Assembly (NCBI GenBank): GCA_030280995.1
Contig: JASXTE010000002.1
Coordinates: 29,338,683-29,402,682, forward strand
Source of the DNA: Hemileia vastatrix
Lineage: Eukaryota > Basidiomycota > Pucciniomycetes > Pucciniales > Zaghouaniaceae
Reading direction: 5' to 3'
DNA length: 64,000 bases
Part shown: positions 12,102 to 24,000 of the stretch, piece by piece
Numbering within the stretch: position 1 is the first letter of the stretch
Layout of the letters: each line of letters begins with the position of its first letter
The notes under the pieces: generated by a model
Databases searched by the model: none
The model's input: the letters and a program-made list of their open reading frames with translations, nothing else
Told to the model about the DNA's origin: nothing
Program-made: the position numbers and the translations under genes

Positions 12102-12240
12102 CTCTACATCCTATTTGGGGCAAAGATTTATTAATCTGAGAAATTCTTCTTTTTAAAGGAGAACTTACAGAAGTAGGCTCATCATAATCAATCAAGTCTA
12201 GTTCCTCTTCACGTGCAGCAGAACCACTTTGGTCAGTCAT
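11703..12240 (-). pseudogene. element 2 gag N-terminus (frame A)
   Basis: The frame from ATG 12240 (MTDQSGSAAREEELDLIDYD) is rich in Ser, Lys, Arg and Glu, without a fold that I recognise. It ends at a stop at 11773, with a second stop just after it. It is in phase with the downstream gag frame at 10119 once the solo LTR is removed, so it is probably the original gag N-terminus. The homologous frame A of element 4 (49771-48992) is open straight into gag. It overlaps the +1 ORF starting at 12101. Confidence 0.6.
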
Positions 12241-13310
12241 TTTAAGATTTTACTGAAATGAAGAAAAGAGACAATAAGATTAATTAGTCTTTATTTTTGA
12301 TTTTTATTTAACAAAAATAAAATAAAAATTATAAAAAAATCTTTTTTAGGATAAAAATCAACTAAATAGAATTAATTTATTAATTCAAAAAAATAATTTA
12401 AAACCAGGATTATAATATAACCAACTGTAGAAATAAATTAAAAATTTTATTAAAAATTTTAATTAATTATTTTCAGGATTTAAATCAACTAATTGATTAC
12501 CAGGACTTATTGTCAACTGAAGTAATCAAATATGAATCTTTATTAATTTAACAAAATTTTATTAAACTGATCACTTAACTACCAGGACTTAATGTCAACT
12601 GAAGTAATTAAATATGAATTTTTATTTTAAAATTTTATTAAGCTGATCACTTAATTACCAGAACTTAATGTCAACTGAAGTAATTAAATATGAGTTTTAT
12701 TAATTAAATAAAATTTATTGAACTACCAGGACTCATGGTCAACTGAAGTAATTAAATATGAATTTTTTATTAATTAAAAATATTATTGTCAGGAAAATTT
12801 GTCAACTGGAACAATTAAAATTTAAATTAATCAGGACAAATGTCAACTGAAAAAATTAAAATAATTAATATTAAAATATAATTATTTTATTACTTCTGGG
12901 ACTAAGAACACTTATTGATCTATTATGGTCAACCAGGAAAAATAAAAAAAAATATAATAATAAAAATAAATTCCAAATTACCAGACACCTCCCCCTGTAA
13001 AATGAGCAAATTAATGCCACTTACAGAGTGCTGAGTAAAATGAAATATGTAGCAAATGAAGAGTGAAGAGTAAACCACAAATAGTAATGTCAAAAATTAC
13101 CACAATATATATGACATTTAGTCAATATATGAACCTAATTTTTGGAGCGCAGTTCAATTCCTGTTTGCAGCAAAAAATTTTGTCACGTGACATATAACAT
13201 TCGTCGTTTTTGTCGCTTTCTTGTCCTTACAGGTACTCAAAGGCAGATGGTCCCTTCAATTACGCCCTCAAATCACGATGCACTGTCGGTAATTTGGGAA
13301 GGCCCTCAAT
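12241..13310 (-). other. element 2 5' leader and primer-binding site
   Basis: This is AT-rich untranslated leader between the 5' LTR (13311) and gag (12240). The minus strand immediately after the LTR reads ATTGAGGGCCTTCCC. The same position holds ATTGGGGGCCTTTCC or similar in the other elements, and is taken as the tRNA primer-binding site. A minisatellite (12480-12860) occupies the middle. No ORF was recognised. Confidence 0.6.
12480..12860. repeat. leader minisatellite of element 2
   Basis: The phrase CCAGGACTTAATGTCAACTG, followed by AAGTAATTAAATATGAAT, recurs at about 12509, 12590, 12658 and 12726, with weaker copies near 12792 and 12835. The spacing is about 65-80 bp and shrinks along the array. 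It lies wholly in the 5' leader. Confidence 0.8.
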
Positions 13311-14100
13311 TGTCAAGGGGTCCTTTTGGTCTAGAAGCTTGGTTTGAGGTTTTCACGGGATATTTAAGGGTTTAAAGGTCTCTCAACAAAAGGTACGTAT
13401 TTCTAAAATCAATTTGATTAATTTACTCAAATATAAGAGGAAGATTTAAGATATCAATATAAATTATAGATTAGAATTATGCTGCTGTAAATACTAAAGT
13501 TATAAAATATAGAAATAATTGTAGTGTTGTAATTGTAATAATAAAGTAAGTGATAAAAGAATGTTCTGAAAAGCACAAAGTAAGAGGTCTATTATAGGCA
13601 AAACATGAGGGAATAAATTATACGGAATTTACACCATATATTGTAAGAAATGTGAGAAAAAGAATGACTGAAAGGAGTACATATATGACATAAGAATTAA
13701 ATAAACTGGTATTTCAACAAGGACATCAAATTTATTAGCAATAAAGTTTGAGCTCCTTGGACTGTCACAATTAATTACACAATAATTAATTAATTATATT
13801 ACTTTCACGGGATTCCAGATCTCTCACTGAGGTAATATAATTGTTTTAAAGTTTTTTTATTATATTTTTATTATTAAATTCTATTCCATTTACTTATACC
13901 ATTGAGCACGGTGTTAGGGAGTAAAATTGTAAGGGACATTTTATTTACAATAATTAATTATACTACTTATTGTACTTAACTAGTTAATTGAAAGTAATAC
14001 TTAAGTAGATAATTAATTATTAGTAAGAAGAAGGGGCATGGCTTCAACTCAGTAAAATAATTAAATATTTAACCGGTTAAGTCTAGTAGCCTGGCTTACA
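13311..14100 (-). repeat. element 2 5' LTR (right)
   Basis: 790 bp, starts TGTCAAGGGG like the left copy and ends GGCTTACA, with one substitution in the terminal TGACA. It has exactly the same length as 3656-4445 and only scattered substitutions. Confidence 0.9.
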
Positions 14101-14462
14101 AAATAATTGCTCTGTGTCAGGCTGCAACAGTTGGAATGTAGAGAGGAATGTCAAGAGAAGGCATACTCTTGAATGATGAAGATGAGAAATAAATCAGTCA
14201 GATACTGGGAAAAGAAGTTGGCTCAAAGACCCAGGAGCCCTTGAAGCTTGGTTGTTTGGGTTTGGTGTATAATAGAAGTTTGGAGAGTCAGTGGGGAAAA
14301 AAAGTTTCTGTCAGATGGAATGGGCCTTACAGAGTCAGATGTCAGGTGTCTGGAGGCTCTTATGTTTTGGAAGAGTTGGATGGTGCAGTCTTAAAGAAAA
14401 GAGTGACTGCAGATCAGGTGAAGAGATTTTATCCTAGAGGAACAAGAAGTGAAGAAGATTGA
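14101..14462 (+). pseudogene. element 1 integrase C-terminal remnant
   Basis: This resumes element 1 after element 2. The frame 14241-14462 contains LGLVYNRSLESQWGKKVSVR, WNGPYRVR and GGSYVLEELDGAVLKKRV, the post-core 'GPY/F' DNA-binding module of Ty3/gypsy integrases, ending near FYPRG. The 5' part (14101-14240) is degraded. It joins the integrase interrupted at 3655. Confidence 0.85.
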
Positions 14463-15700
14463 CTCCCCAATGAGGATAAACTATAGAACATTCTTTTAAT
14501 TTTAGATTTTGGTAATGCTGTGCCTCTGTTTTGTTGGAAACTTTTTTTGTTAGAGGTTACCAATGGGTGGGGCTTCTAGATTTGATTTTGGCAAGTGTGG
14601 GGGTACCTGATGGGCTGGCTGCTCTGTAGAATAGTTACCCCACATTTTCTGTTTCCAACCCCTTCTCAAAATTTGTTTGAATCATAGTATTGTTTTTTTT
14701 CACAGGTTTTAGTCCCCTATGACTTTAAACTGGAAATTCTTTTGGTCTTTAAGTGCTATACTCTTCATGATTATTGGTTTTGGATTATTATGTGGGATGT
14801 GGTTTTTTTGTTAGAAGGTACCCAGGGGGGGCTTCTAGATTTTATTTTGGCAAGTGTGGGGGTAACTGATGATCTGGATTCTCTGCAGAAAAGGTACCCC
14901 ATAATGTCTGTTTCAAGTATTTTATTCTTCCTAGTTGAATCCTAGTTCTGGTTTTTGTCATTCAGGTTTCAAGTCCACTATGACTTTAAACTGGCTTCTT
15001 TAGTCTATTTGGTTTGGTGGTGGATCACTGGTGGTCTCTCATCATTTTTTCTTATTAGATGGAGCCCACCCAGTGATCATTTCTTTGGTCTGGACTTTCT
15101 ATCAAGCTGGACTTTTTCTTTTTCTTTCCTCAAATTTATGTGTCTATGGTTGCGTTAGATAGTAGTTTTAGATTTTTTCTTTTTTCTAATTTTTTCTTTT
15201 AATTTTTTTATGGGGCTTATTAGGATATAAAGATGAAAAAAGCACAAAATTATATTTTATGGTGTCACCACATCAGGGTCACCTGAATGTGGGCAAGCAT
15301 TGGTGGGGAAAGGCTCATCAATTGGCCAGGCAATTCTATTTTCTTATTTTTTTATCTCTATCTCATTTTTTATTATTATTATTATATTCTTTGATTTCTA
15401 TTTATTTCATTTTTGCTTTATTGATATTTTTTTTCTCAATTTATTTTTGATTTCAATTCATTTAAATATTATTTAAAGGTGTATCCACATCAAGGTGCAC
15501 TTGGATTTGGGTAAGGTATCAGGGGATCAGCTTATCAATTGGCTGGGGGATACCATTTGTAATTATTATTTATCTTATATTATTGTTATTATTCATTTCA
15601 TTTTAATTTATCAGCTCTCAAATTTTTTGGGTAATTTTGTTCAATTATTTTCAAGTCTTTTTAGTATGTTAGTAGTTTAAATAAAAATAAAAATAAAAAA
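14463..15700 (+). repeat. element 1 3' end with two tandem duplications
   Basis: Downstream of the integrase stop are two pairs of diverged direct duplications. About 14541-14750 repeats as about 14802-15010 (offset about 261 bp); both copies contain GGCTTCTAGATTT, GGCAAGTGTGGGGGTA and TGACTTTAAACTGG. About 15262-15330 repeats as about 15480-15550 (offset about 218 bp, TCATCAATTGGCC/TTATCAATTGGCT). The G-rich AAGTGTGGGGG next to TA could be a polypurine tract with LTR start, but no second LTR copy is in the window to prove it. Confidence 0.5.
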
Positions 15701-15717
15701 TAAAAAAATAAAAAAAA

Positions 15718-15721
<4 letters not shown>

Positions 15722-15759
<38 letters not shown>
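15722..15759. repeat. (TA)n microsatellite
   Basis: A pure TA run of about 38 bp follows an A-rich tract (15680-15720). It is a simple repeat. Confidence 0.95.
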
Positions 15760-15761
<2 letters not shown>

Positions 15762-15817
15762 GCTAATTATTAATGTTAACTCTATTTAGTAAATTATCAA
15801 TTTCTTTTTTATTTAAT

Positions 15818-16138
15818 TTAATGTCCGGAAGAAGAAGCCTCTGGCAGGTGGTCCGGATTATGGTTGCGTTTTTGCTTTTTGTTAGGATTGGAGGAAGAAC
15901 TGTGTTCTTTGTGATGAAGGCGGCTGGAAAGAGTATATGGGTTGTAATGGTGAGGGACCAGATTAAAAGGTAATTTTTTAGAAGAAGTGGAAGAAGCAGG
16001 GATAGAGTGTTGGAAGGTGTGCTTGATTATTCTAGACATCTTCCAGTGGTCATCAAGGAGCTGTTTCCTCAGATTCTTTTCAAACTCATTTAACGGAAGG
16101 TGAAGAGAAAAGTCCTTAAGCATGTTAGAATACATCAT
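15818..16138 (-). CDS. hypothetical ORF, possibly a retroelement fragment
   Basis: A 106-codon minus-strand frame (MMYSNMLKDFSLHLPLNEFE...) stays open upstream to about 16239 (GTPPPETAIGIGQPLETTL). It has an amphipathic acidic/basic N-terminal half (FEKNLRKQLLDDHWKMSRII) and a Ser/His/Lys-rich tail. I do not recognise a family. It ends abruptly next to LTR C (16291), so it may be a fragment of an element or gene cut by that LTR. Confidence 0.3.
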   Translation of the reverse strand: MMYSNMLKDFSLHLPLNEFEKNLRKQLLDDHWKMSRIIKHTFQHSIPASSTSSKKLPFNLVPHHYNPYTLSSRLHHKEHSSSSNPNKKQKRNHNPDHLPEASSSGH

Positions 16139-16290
16139 TCTTAGGTGTCGTTTCTTGTCAGCATAATCCAGAGTTAAGGTTGTTTCTAGAGGTTGGCCAA
16201 TCCCAATAGCAGTTTCAGGAGGTGGGGTTCCAACTTAGCAGAAGAAATGGATCAGTAATTGTTCTCTGTTAAAGAAATGAGATTTTTTAA

Positions 16291-16761
16291 TTTCAGCCTA
16301 GGTATCTCTACAACTGATTAATTCTTATGTTTAAAATAAGATAACCTTAAATACATTAAGCTTATATCTTAAAAATAAAGTTAAATTACTTATATATATG
16401 TTTATAACACATATATATATATAATTATTACACTATTATATAACTTATAGTTGTTTAAATAGCTTATCCATTGCCTAATAATACTTATTAAGGTGTTAAT
16501 GGAGTCATAATATACTTATCTTAAGTGATATTAAGTAATTATTGACATACATAAGTTTATATGTATACATAAATCTCATATTCAGTGAAATATGCAGTAT
16601 ATTATGTATATTTAGGTCTATAAGTGGGTTTTAGCCTTTAAATAGCCTATAACCTTTGTTTTTCTGCTTATTTTAGGTCATATGGACGTATTCAGTGGAT
16701 TCACAATGCCAACAGAAGCATACACATCTATTTCAGGCACATGTACTCAGTTTGGACAACT
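16291..16761 (+). repeat. LTR C, 5' piece
   Basis: The start TTTCAGCCTAGGTATCTCT aligns with the family-B LTR start TGTCAGCCTGTATATCTCC, and the following AACTGATTAA with GACTGAGTAA. The sequence is more diverged than other family-B LTRs. It stops at the TIR of the giant element and resumes at 41151. Confidence 0.65.
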
Positions 16762-16811
16762 CACCACGGGAAATCTGGGGGTGAACTGCTAGCAGTTCCC
16801 TCTTTTTGAAA
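16762..16811 (+). repeat. left terminal inverted repeat
   Basis: Starts CACCACGGGAAATCT, then a GGGGGTG run, then the near-palindrome GAACTGCTAGCAGTTC and CCTCTTTTTGAAA. It pairs with 41098-41147. Confidence 0.85.
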
Positions 16812-17139
16812 CTATGAGGAATTTGTCAGGAAATTGTTGGGAAACCATCCTGAAACTGTCAGAAAGATGTTTTTAAATCTGATGAAAAAACATTGAAAAA
16901 ATAAACTGTCACAGATTGAATCCAGAACAATCCCTCCTTGAGCAGAGCTTAAGAACCACATTGAACATCAGTTAATCTCAGGTTTAGCAAAAGATTGAAC
17001 AACATCACTTAGCATACCTTAATATTCAAATATTAAACTTGAATATATGTTGCGTGTATGATATAGATGCATATGCATTTGAATTTGCATGGTGGATACT
17101 TATTGCATGCTAAAAATTGATGTGAAATGCCTATCCAAA

Positions 17140-17420
17140 GTGTATGCATAATGACTATGAAGAATAAATATGCATAAAAAATATGCATAAAAATATGCAT
17201 AAAAAATATGCATAGTGATTATGCATAAAAATATGCATATTGAATATGCATTAAAAATATGCATATTGAATATGCAAAAAAAAGGTGCATATATGTATAT
17301 GAATAAAATATATTAATATGCATATAAATCTGTATAATGAATATGCATATGAATATGGATAAATATGCATAATGATTGAAAAATGCAAAAAAAATGATGC
17401 TTAACGAGTATATTTTATGC
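17140..17420. repeat. ATGCATAAAAA-type simple repeat
   Basis: Dense imperfect copies of AAAATATGCATA, in several phases and interleaved with TTGAATATGCAT, occur in the subterminal left flank of the giant element. Frames here are low-complexity artefacts. The neighbouring stretch 17421-18030 shows no repeat or gene that I can recognise. Confidence 0.8.
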
Positions 17421-18029
17421 ATAAATAGAAATATGCAATATGAATTCATATTGCATACAGATAACACTGGCAAACCATTTTGACCAAAACTCATACTAAA
17501 TTTTCATTCTGGACTAAAGGTGTGAGGGAATGAAGAAAAACAGTCCGACGTTAGAAAAATGCTACATGCACTCATTTTGTAGCAGAGCAAATGAGAAGTG
17601 CTGAATTATGGTTGGTGCCCATAATTTAGTATGATATCATAATTTTATTTAATTGTTTTCAATATTGAAAAGCCTTTGGTCGGTTGGTATGGATCTAGCT
17701 GTGCCAGGGTCTAATCTAATTATTTTAACAATTTCTTAATAATTAACAGGCTTTAATACAAAAACAGGTTGTATTTTTTGTGGGATATTGGACATGATAA
17801 GGTCTTTTGTAAAAAAAACTTATATTGTTTAAAAATATTCCTGAATCAGATGTGGGATAATCACTACAAAAAATTGTAGTAATGTGGGCAATAAAATATA
17901 TGCACAAGCAGTAAAGAAAGGACCAAGTGAACCCTTTTTGTGCAGTGGGAATCATTAGAGTGGAATTGTGGATGAAAAATATAATTCATTATTACCATTT
18001 TATTTAATCAAAAAATTTATAATATTAAA

Positions 18030-21000
18030 AAGAACTATTGATTAATTGGTATTTGACCTTTGTGCCTCACTCATATTTATCATTTGATTGATTTTTGTCA
18101 CCATTATGTTATTAATATTATAAGTATAGCAAAAACTTGTGTGCCAAATGCATACCTGGTGATGTTACACCTTTTATAATATTATTAAATAAAGGTAAAA
18201 AAATATGAAAATGATTTGTTTTACAAAAAATAAATTGATATCCAAAAGCAATATGAGGGATAAAAAGGTAAAATTAAAGAGATCAAATATGAAATAAAAA
18301 ATTAAAGTGAAATTCTTCCCATCAAGAGCAAGTAGACATGATGGAGTGAACGCCCACCAGTGGCACTAAACTTGGACTATAATTTCTTTTTTGAAAAATA
18401 AAAAAAAATCCACTGGAGCTTTACTAAAACTTCAGGATGACAATTTTGCCATATCAAACAACTTCTAGTGCAATTATTGAAGAAAAATTCATTTTCATTG
18501 CAATAGAGAGAATTGATCACATCAGACTGCATGTGACCAAAATTGTCCAGCACAAGTTTGGCCAAACTTGTGCTGGACACTTTTATGATGGAGGTTAGCT
18601 AGGGTGGAATTTTTCTTCAGTTCATCTGGTATTTCTTATAAACATGTCCACTGGTATTTGATCTTTGTGCCTCACTCATATTTATCATTTGATTGATTTT
18701 TTGTCACCATTATGTTTTAATATTATAAGTATAGCAAAAACTTGTGTGCCCAACGCATACCGGGTGATGTTACACCTTTTATAATATTATTAAATAAAGG
18801 TAAAAAAATATGAAAATGATTTGTTTTACAAAAAATAAATTGATATACAAAAGCAATATGAGGGATATAAAGGTAAAATTAAAGGAATCAAATATGAAAT
18901 AAAAAATTAAAATAAAATTACTGCCATCAAGAGCAAGTAGACATGTTGGGGCAAATGTCCACCATTGAGGCTAAACTTGGACTATAATTGCTTTTTTGAA
19001 AAACAAAAAAGTGCCAATCTGAGGTTTAAAAAAACTTCATCAGAACCATTTAGCCATATCAAACAACTTCTAGTTCAATGATTGAGAGAGAATTGATCAC
19101 ATCAGACTGCATGTGACAAAAAGTGTCCAGCACAAGTTCGGCCGAACTTGTGCTGGACACATTTATGACGGAGAGTAGCTAGGGTAGAATTTTTCTTCAG
19201 TTAATCTGGTATTTCTTATAAACATGTCCATTGGTACTTGATCTTTGTGCCTCACTCATATATATCATTTGATTAATTTATTGTCACCATTATATTATTA
19301 ATATTATAAGTATAGCAAAAACTTGTGTGCCCAACGCATACCGGGTGATGTTACACCTTTTATAATATTATTAAATAAAGGTAAAAAAATATGAAAATGA
19401 TTTGTTTTACAAAAAATAAATTGATATACAAAAGCAATATGAGGGATAAAAAGGTAAAATTAATCTCAAAGAGATCAATTATGAAAAACAAAATACTAGT
19501 AAAATTCTTGCTCTCAAGAGCCAGTAGAAGTGTTGAAAAAAATGGGAGCCATCAGGGCTAAATTGTAATAAGTGACCTTTTTTTTAAAGATACAAAATTA
19601 TACACCTGAGGTTGGGAATAACAACAGGTGGATGATTCAGCTAAACAAAACTACTTGTAGTGAAGTTTAATAAAAAAATGTTTTTTTGTTGCCATATAGA
19701 GAATTGATCCCATCTGACTGCACGTGACTAAAAGTGTCCAGCACAAGTTTGGCCAAACTTGTGCTGGACACTTCTATGATGGAGAGCGGCTGGGGTATAA
19801 TTTTTCTTCAGTTCATCTGGTATTTCTTACAAACATTTCTACTGGTATTTTATCTTTGTGCCTCACTCATACATATTGTTTGATTAATTTTTTGTCTTAA
19901 TTATATTATTAATTATATAAGTATAGCAAAAAATTGTGTGCCAAATGCATACTGAGTGATTTTACACCTTTTATAATATTATTAAAAAATTGTATAAAAA
20001 TATTAAAATAATTTATTTTAAAAATTATTAATTGATATCCAAAAGCAATATGAGGAATAAAAAATTAAGTTAAAGCGATCAAATATGAAAAACGAACTCC
20101 AAGTATTATTGCTAATATCAAAGGCCAGTAGAGATGTTGAAGCAAATGAGAGCCATCAAGGATAAATTGTACTAAATTGATTGTTTTTTAAAGATAAAAA
20201 ATTGTGTACCTTTGGTTTGGATGAACTCTAGGTGGATAATTCAGCTATATCAAACTACATCTAGTGAAGTTTCTTATCAAATAATTTTTTCATTGCCATA
20301 GAGAGAATTGATCCCATCTGACTGCACCTGACCAAAAGTGTCCAGCTCAAGTTTGGCTGAACTTGTGCTGGACACTTTTATGATGGAGAGTAGCTAGGGT
20401 GCAGGTCTTCTTCAGTGCAACTGTTATTTTTTTAAAACATGTCAAATGGTATTTGATCTTTCTGTGTTATTCATATTTTATTATCTGATTAATTTTTTTT
20501 CATTAGAATATTATTAATTTTATTAGTATAGAAAAGACTTGTGCGCCAAATTCATGCCATGTTATATTACACCTTATATAATATTATTAAAAAATGTTAA
20601 AAAAATATGAAAATGATTTCTTTTCCAAAATTTTAAATTAATATCCAAATGTAACATGAGTGATAAAAAAGTAAAGTAAAAGAGATCAAATATGAAAAAA
20701 AAAAATTCAAGAAAAATTCCTGCCTTCAAGAGCCAGTAGAGGTGTTGAAACAAATGGGTGCCATCAGGGCTAAATTTGATAAAATTTAATTTTTTTTAAA
20801 GATAAAAAATTTTTCACCTGAGGTTTGGAAAAACTCAAGGTGGATAATTCAGCCATACCAAACTACTTCTAATGTAATTATTTAGCATTTTTTTAATTTA
20901 ATTTCCACAGAGAGAATTGATCCCATCTGACTGCACCTGAACAAAAGTGTCCAGAACAAGTTCGGCCGAACTTGTGCTGGACACTTTTATGATGGAGAGT

Positions 21001-24000
21001 AGCTAGGGTGGAAGTGTTTATCAGTACATCAGTTTTTTGTTTTTCACATTTCTATTGGGTTTTTAACTTTTTTTATCATTCATATTTATCTTATAATTAA
21101 TTTTTTGTCACCATATATATTATTAATGTTTCTAGTATAGCAAAAACCTGCATGCCAAATGCAAAATTGGTGATGTTACAACTTTAATAATATTATTATA
21201 TAAAGTTAAAAAAATATGAATATGTTTAGTTTTTAAAAAAATAAATTGATATTTAAAATTAAAAAGAGTAATAGAAAAGTAAAATGAAAATAAATGGGAT
21301 CAAATACAAAATATAAAATACAAGTAAAATTTATACTATCAAGAGCCAGAAGTGGTGTTGGGACAGTTGGGGACCCCTAGGTCAAGACTTGGTCTAAACT
21401 TACTTTTATGTATAGCTAACAAATTTTGACCTGAGGTTTGGACAGACTTTCAGGGTAAAATTTTACAATATTAAACATTCTTTACTTCAATAATTGAGTG
21501 AAATATCATTTTTATTGCAATAGAGAGAATTTATCTCATATGACTTCATGCAACCAAAAGTGTCCAGCACAAGTTCAGCCGAACTTGTGCTGGACACTTT
21601 TATAATTGAGAGTAGGCATACAGCAAATCTTCTTAAACTCAAAAGGGATTTCTTATAAACATTTCCACTGGAATTTGATCTTTCTGTGTCATTTAAATTT
21701 ACCATTTGATTAATTTTTTTTCATCATTAAATTGTTAACGTTATTACTATAGTAATAACTTGTGTGAAAAATGCATACCAGGTGGTGTTCCACCTTTAAT
21801 CATATATTATTAAATAAAGGTATAAGAGTATGAAAATTATTTATTTTAAAAAGTAAAAATTGATATCCAAACCAATATGAGCAATAAAAAAGTAAAATAA
21901 AAGGGATAAAATAAGAAAAAAAAATCTAAGGAAAATTCCCACTATCAATAACAAGTAGAGGTGTTAGATCAAATGTGCACCACCAGGGCTAAACTTGCAC
22001 TATATTTTCTTTTTTGTTAAACCAAAGAAAGTGTCCTGATTAGTTTTGAAAAATCATCAGGAGGAAATTTTGGAAATATCAAACTACTTCTTGTGCAATG
22101 ATTGAGCAAAATGTCATTTTCATTTCCATAGAGTAAATTTATCCCATCTGACTGCATGCAACCAAAAGTGTCCAGCACAAGTTCGGCTGAACTTATGCTG
22201 GACACTTTTATGATGGTGAGTATCTAGGGTGCAGGTCTTCTTCAGTTCATCAGGTATTCCTTATAAACAAATCCACTTGTATATGATCCTTCTGTGTCAT
22301 TCATATTTATTATTTGATTCATTGTTTTTCACCATTATAATATTAATGTTATTAGTATTGAAAAAATTTGTAAGCCAAATGCATACTGGGAGATGCTACA
22401 TCTTTCATAATCTTATTAAATAAAAGTTAAAAAAATATGAAAAGTATTAGTTTTACAATAAATAAATTGATATTTGAAAGCAAAAACAGGAATAAAAAAG
22501 TAAAATAAAAGTGATTAAATATGAAATTAAACCTTCAAAGAAAATTTCTGCCATCAAAGATAATTTGAGTTTTCAGACCAAATTTGCACCACCAGTTCTA
22601 GATTTGGAATATGTTTTCTTTTTTTTAAAATTAAAAAAAGTGTCCACCTGAGGTTTTCCAAAAAATCAGGAGGATATTATAGCAGTATAAAGCTACTTCT
22701 TGTGCAATGATTGAGCAAAAATTCATTTTAACTTCCATTGAGTAAATTTATCCCATCTGACTGCATGCAACCAAAAGTGTCCAGCACAAGCTCAGCTGAA
22801 ATTGTGCTTGACACTTTTATGATGGAGAGTAGCTAGGTTGCAAGTCTTCTTCAGTTAATCTTATATTCACTTTAAAAATGTCTATGGGTATTTGATCTTT
22901 CTGTGTCATCCATATTTATTATTTGATTATTTTTTTGTCACCATTATATTATTAATGTTTTTAGTATAGCAAAAACATGTGTAATGAATGTACACTGGAT
23001 GATTTTACAACTTTAATAATATAATATAATAAATGTAAAAAAATGTTAAAGTTATCAGTTTTACAAAAATAAAATTGATATTTAAAAGCTAAAGGATAAA
23101 TAAAAGGGTAAGATTAAAATTAAAGAGATCAAACATGAAATAAAGATATTAAGTATAATTTCTGCTATCATGAGCCAGTAGAGGCTTCAGAAAAAATGGG
23201 CACCATCATAGAGTAACATGGATCAAATTTACTTTTTACCAAAGGAAAAAATTGTCTACCTTAGGTTTGGACAAACTTCCAGGGGACAATTTGTCTATAT
23301 AAAACTACTTTCAGTGCAATGATGGAGTGATAATTCAGTCTCATTTCCATAAAAAGAATTGATTGCATCTGACAGCATGCAACCAAAAGCGTCCAGCACA
23401 ATTTTGGCCAAACTTATGCTGGACACTTTTATCATGAAGAGTAGCCAGGGTGCAAGTCATTTTTAATCATCTGAAATTTCTTATAAAAATTTCCACTGTT
23501 ATTAAATCTTTGTGCCTCACTCATATTTATCAATTGATTAATTTTTTGTCACCATTATATTATTAATATTATCAGTATAGCGAAAAATTGTGTGCCAAAT
23601 GAATACTGGGTGATGTTACACCTTTTATAATATTATTAAATAAAGGTAAAAAAATATGAAAATGATTTATTTTCCAAAAAATAAACTTCTATCCAAAAGA
23701 AATATGAGAGGAATAAAGTAAAATAAAAGAAATCAAAGATGAAAATTAAAAGCCAAGTTAAATTCCTGCCATAAACAGTAAAAAGAGATTTTGAATTAAA
23801 TTAGCACAATCAGGGCTTAACTTGCACTAAATTTTCTTTTTTGTAAAAATAAAAAAAAATCCACTTGAGCTTTACCAAAACTTCAGCATGAAAATTTCGC
23901 CATATCAAACTACTTACAGTGTAATTTTATATCAAAAATTTATCTTCATTTCCATAGAGAGAATTGCTCCCATCTGACTGCACCTGACCATAAGTGTCCA

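Larger units (their letters stand above)
3656..14100 (-). mobile_element. Ty3/gypsy chromovirus 'element 2' (family A)
   Basis: Two 790-bp LTRs (3656-4445 and 13311-14100) in the same orientation flank an internal region coding on the minus strand in the order gag, protease, RT, RNase H, integrase, AT-hook, chromodomain. It split element 1: integrase sequence stops at 3655 and its C-terminus resumes at 14101. Flanking 5-mers are GAAGA (left) and AAATA (right), so a target duplication is at best decayed. The internal region is itself interrupted by a MITE (6869-7118) and a solo LTR (10202-11702). Several in-frame stops make it non-autonomous now. Confidence 0.9.

Noticed and set aside
3656..14100. 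Clean 5-bp target duplication for element 2
   Set aside because: The flanks GAAGA and AAATA match at only three of five positions, so I do not claim a TSD. Insertion is instead supported by the split integrase of element 1.
18377..22205. Recurring minus-strand frames in the satellite (for example 18377-18580, 21487-21705, 22017-22205) with similar ...SS..AELVLDTFGC... peptides
   Set aside because: They recur only because the DNA unit repeats and each reads through the palindrome. They are short, shift frame between units and have no other coding signal.
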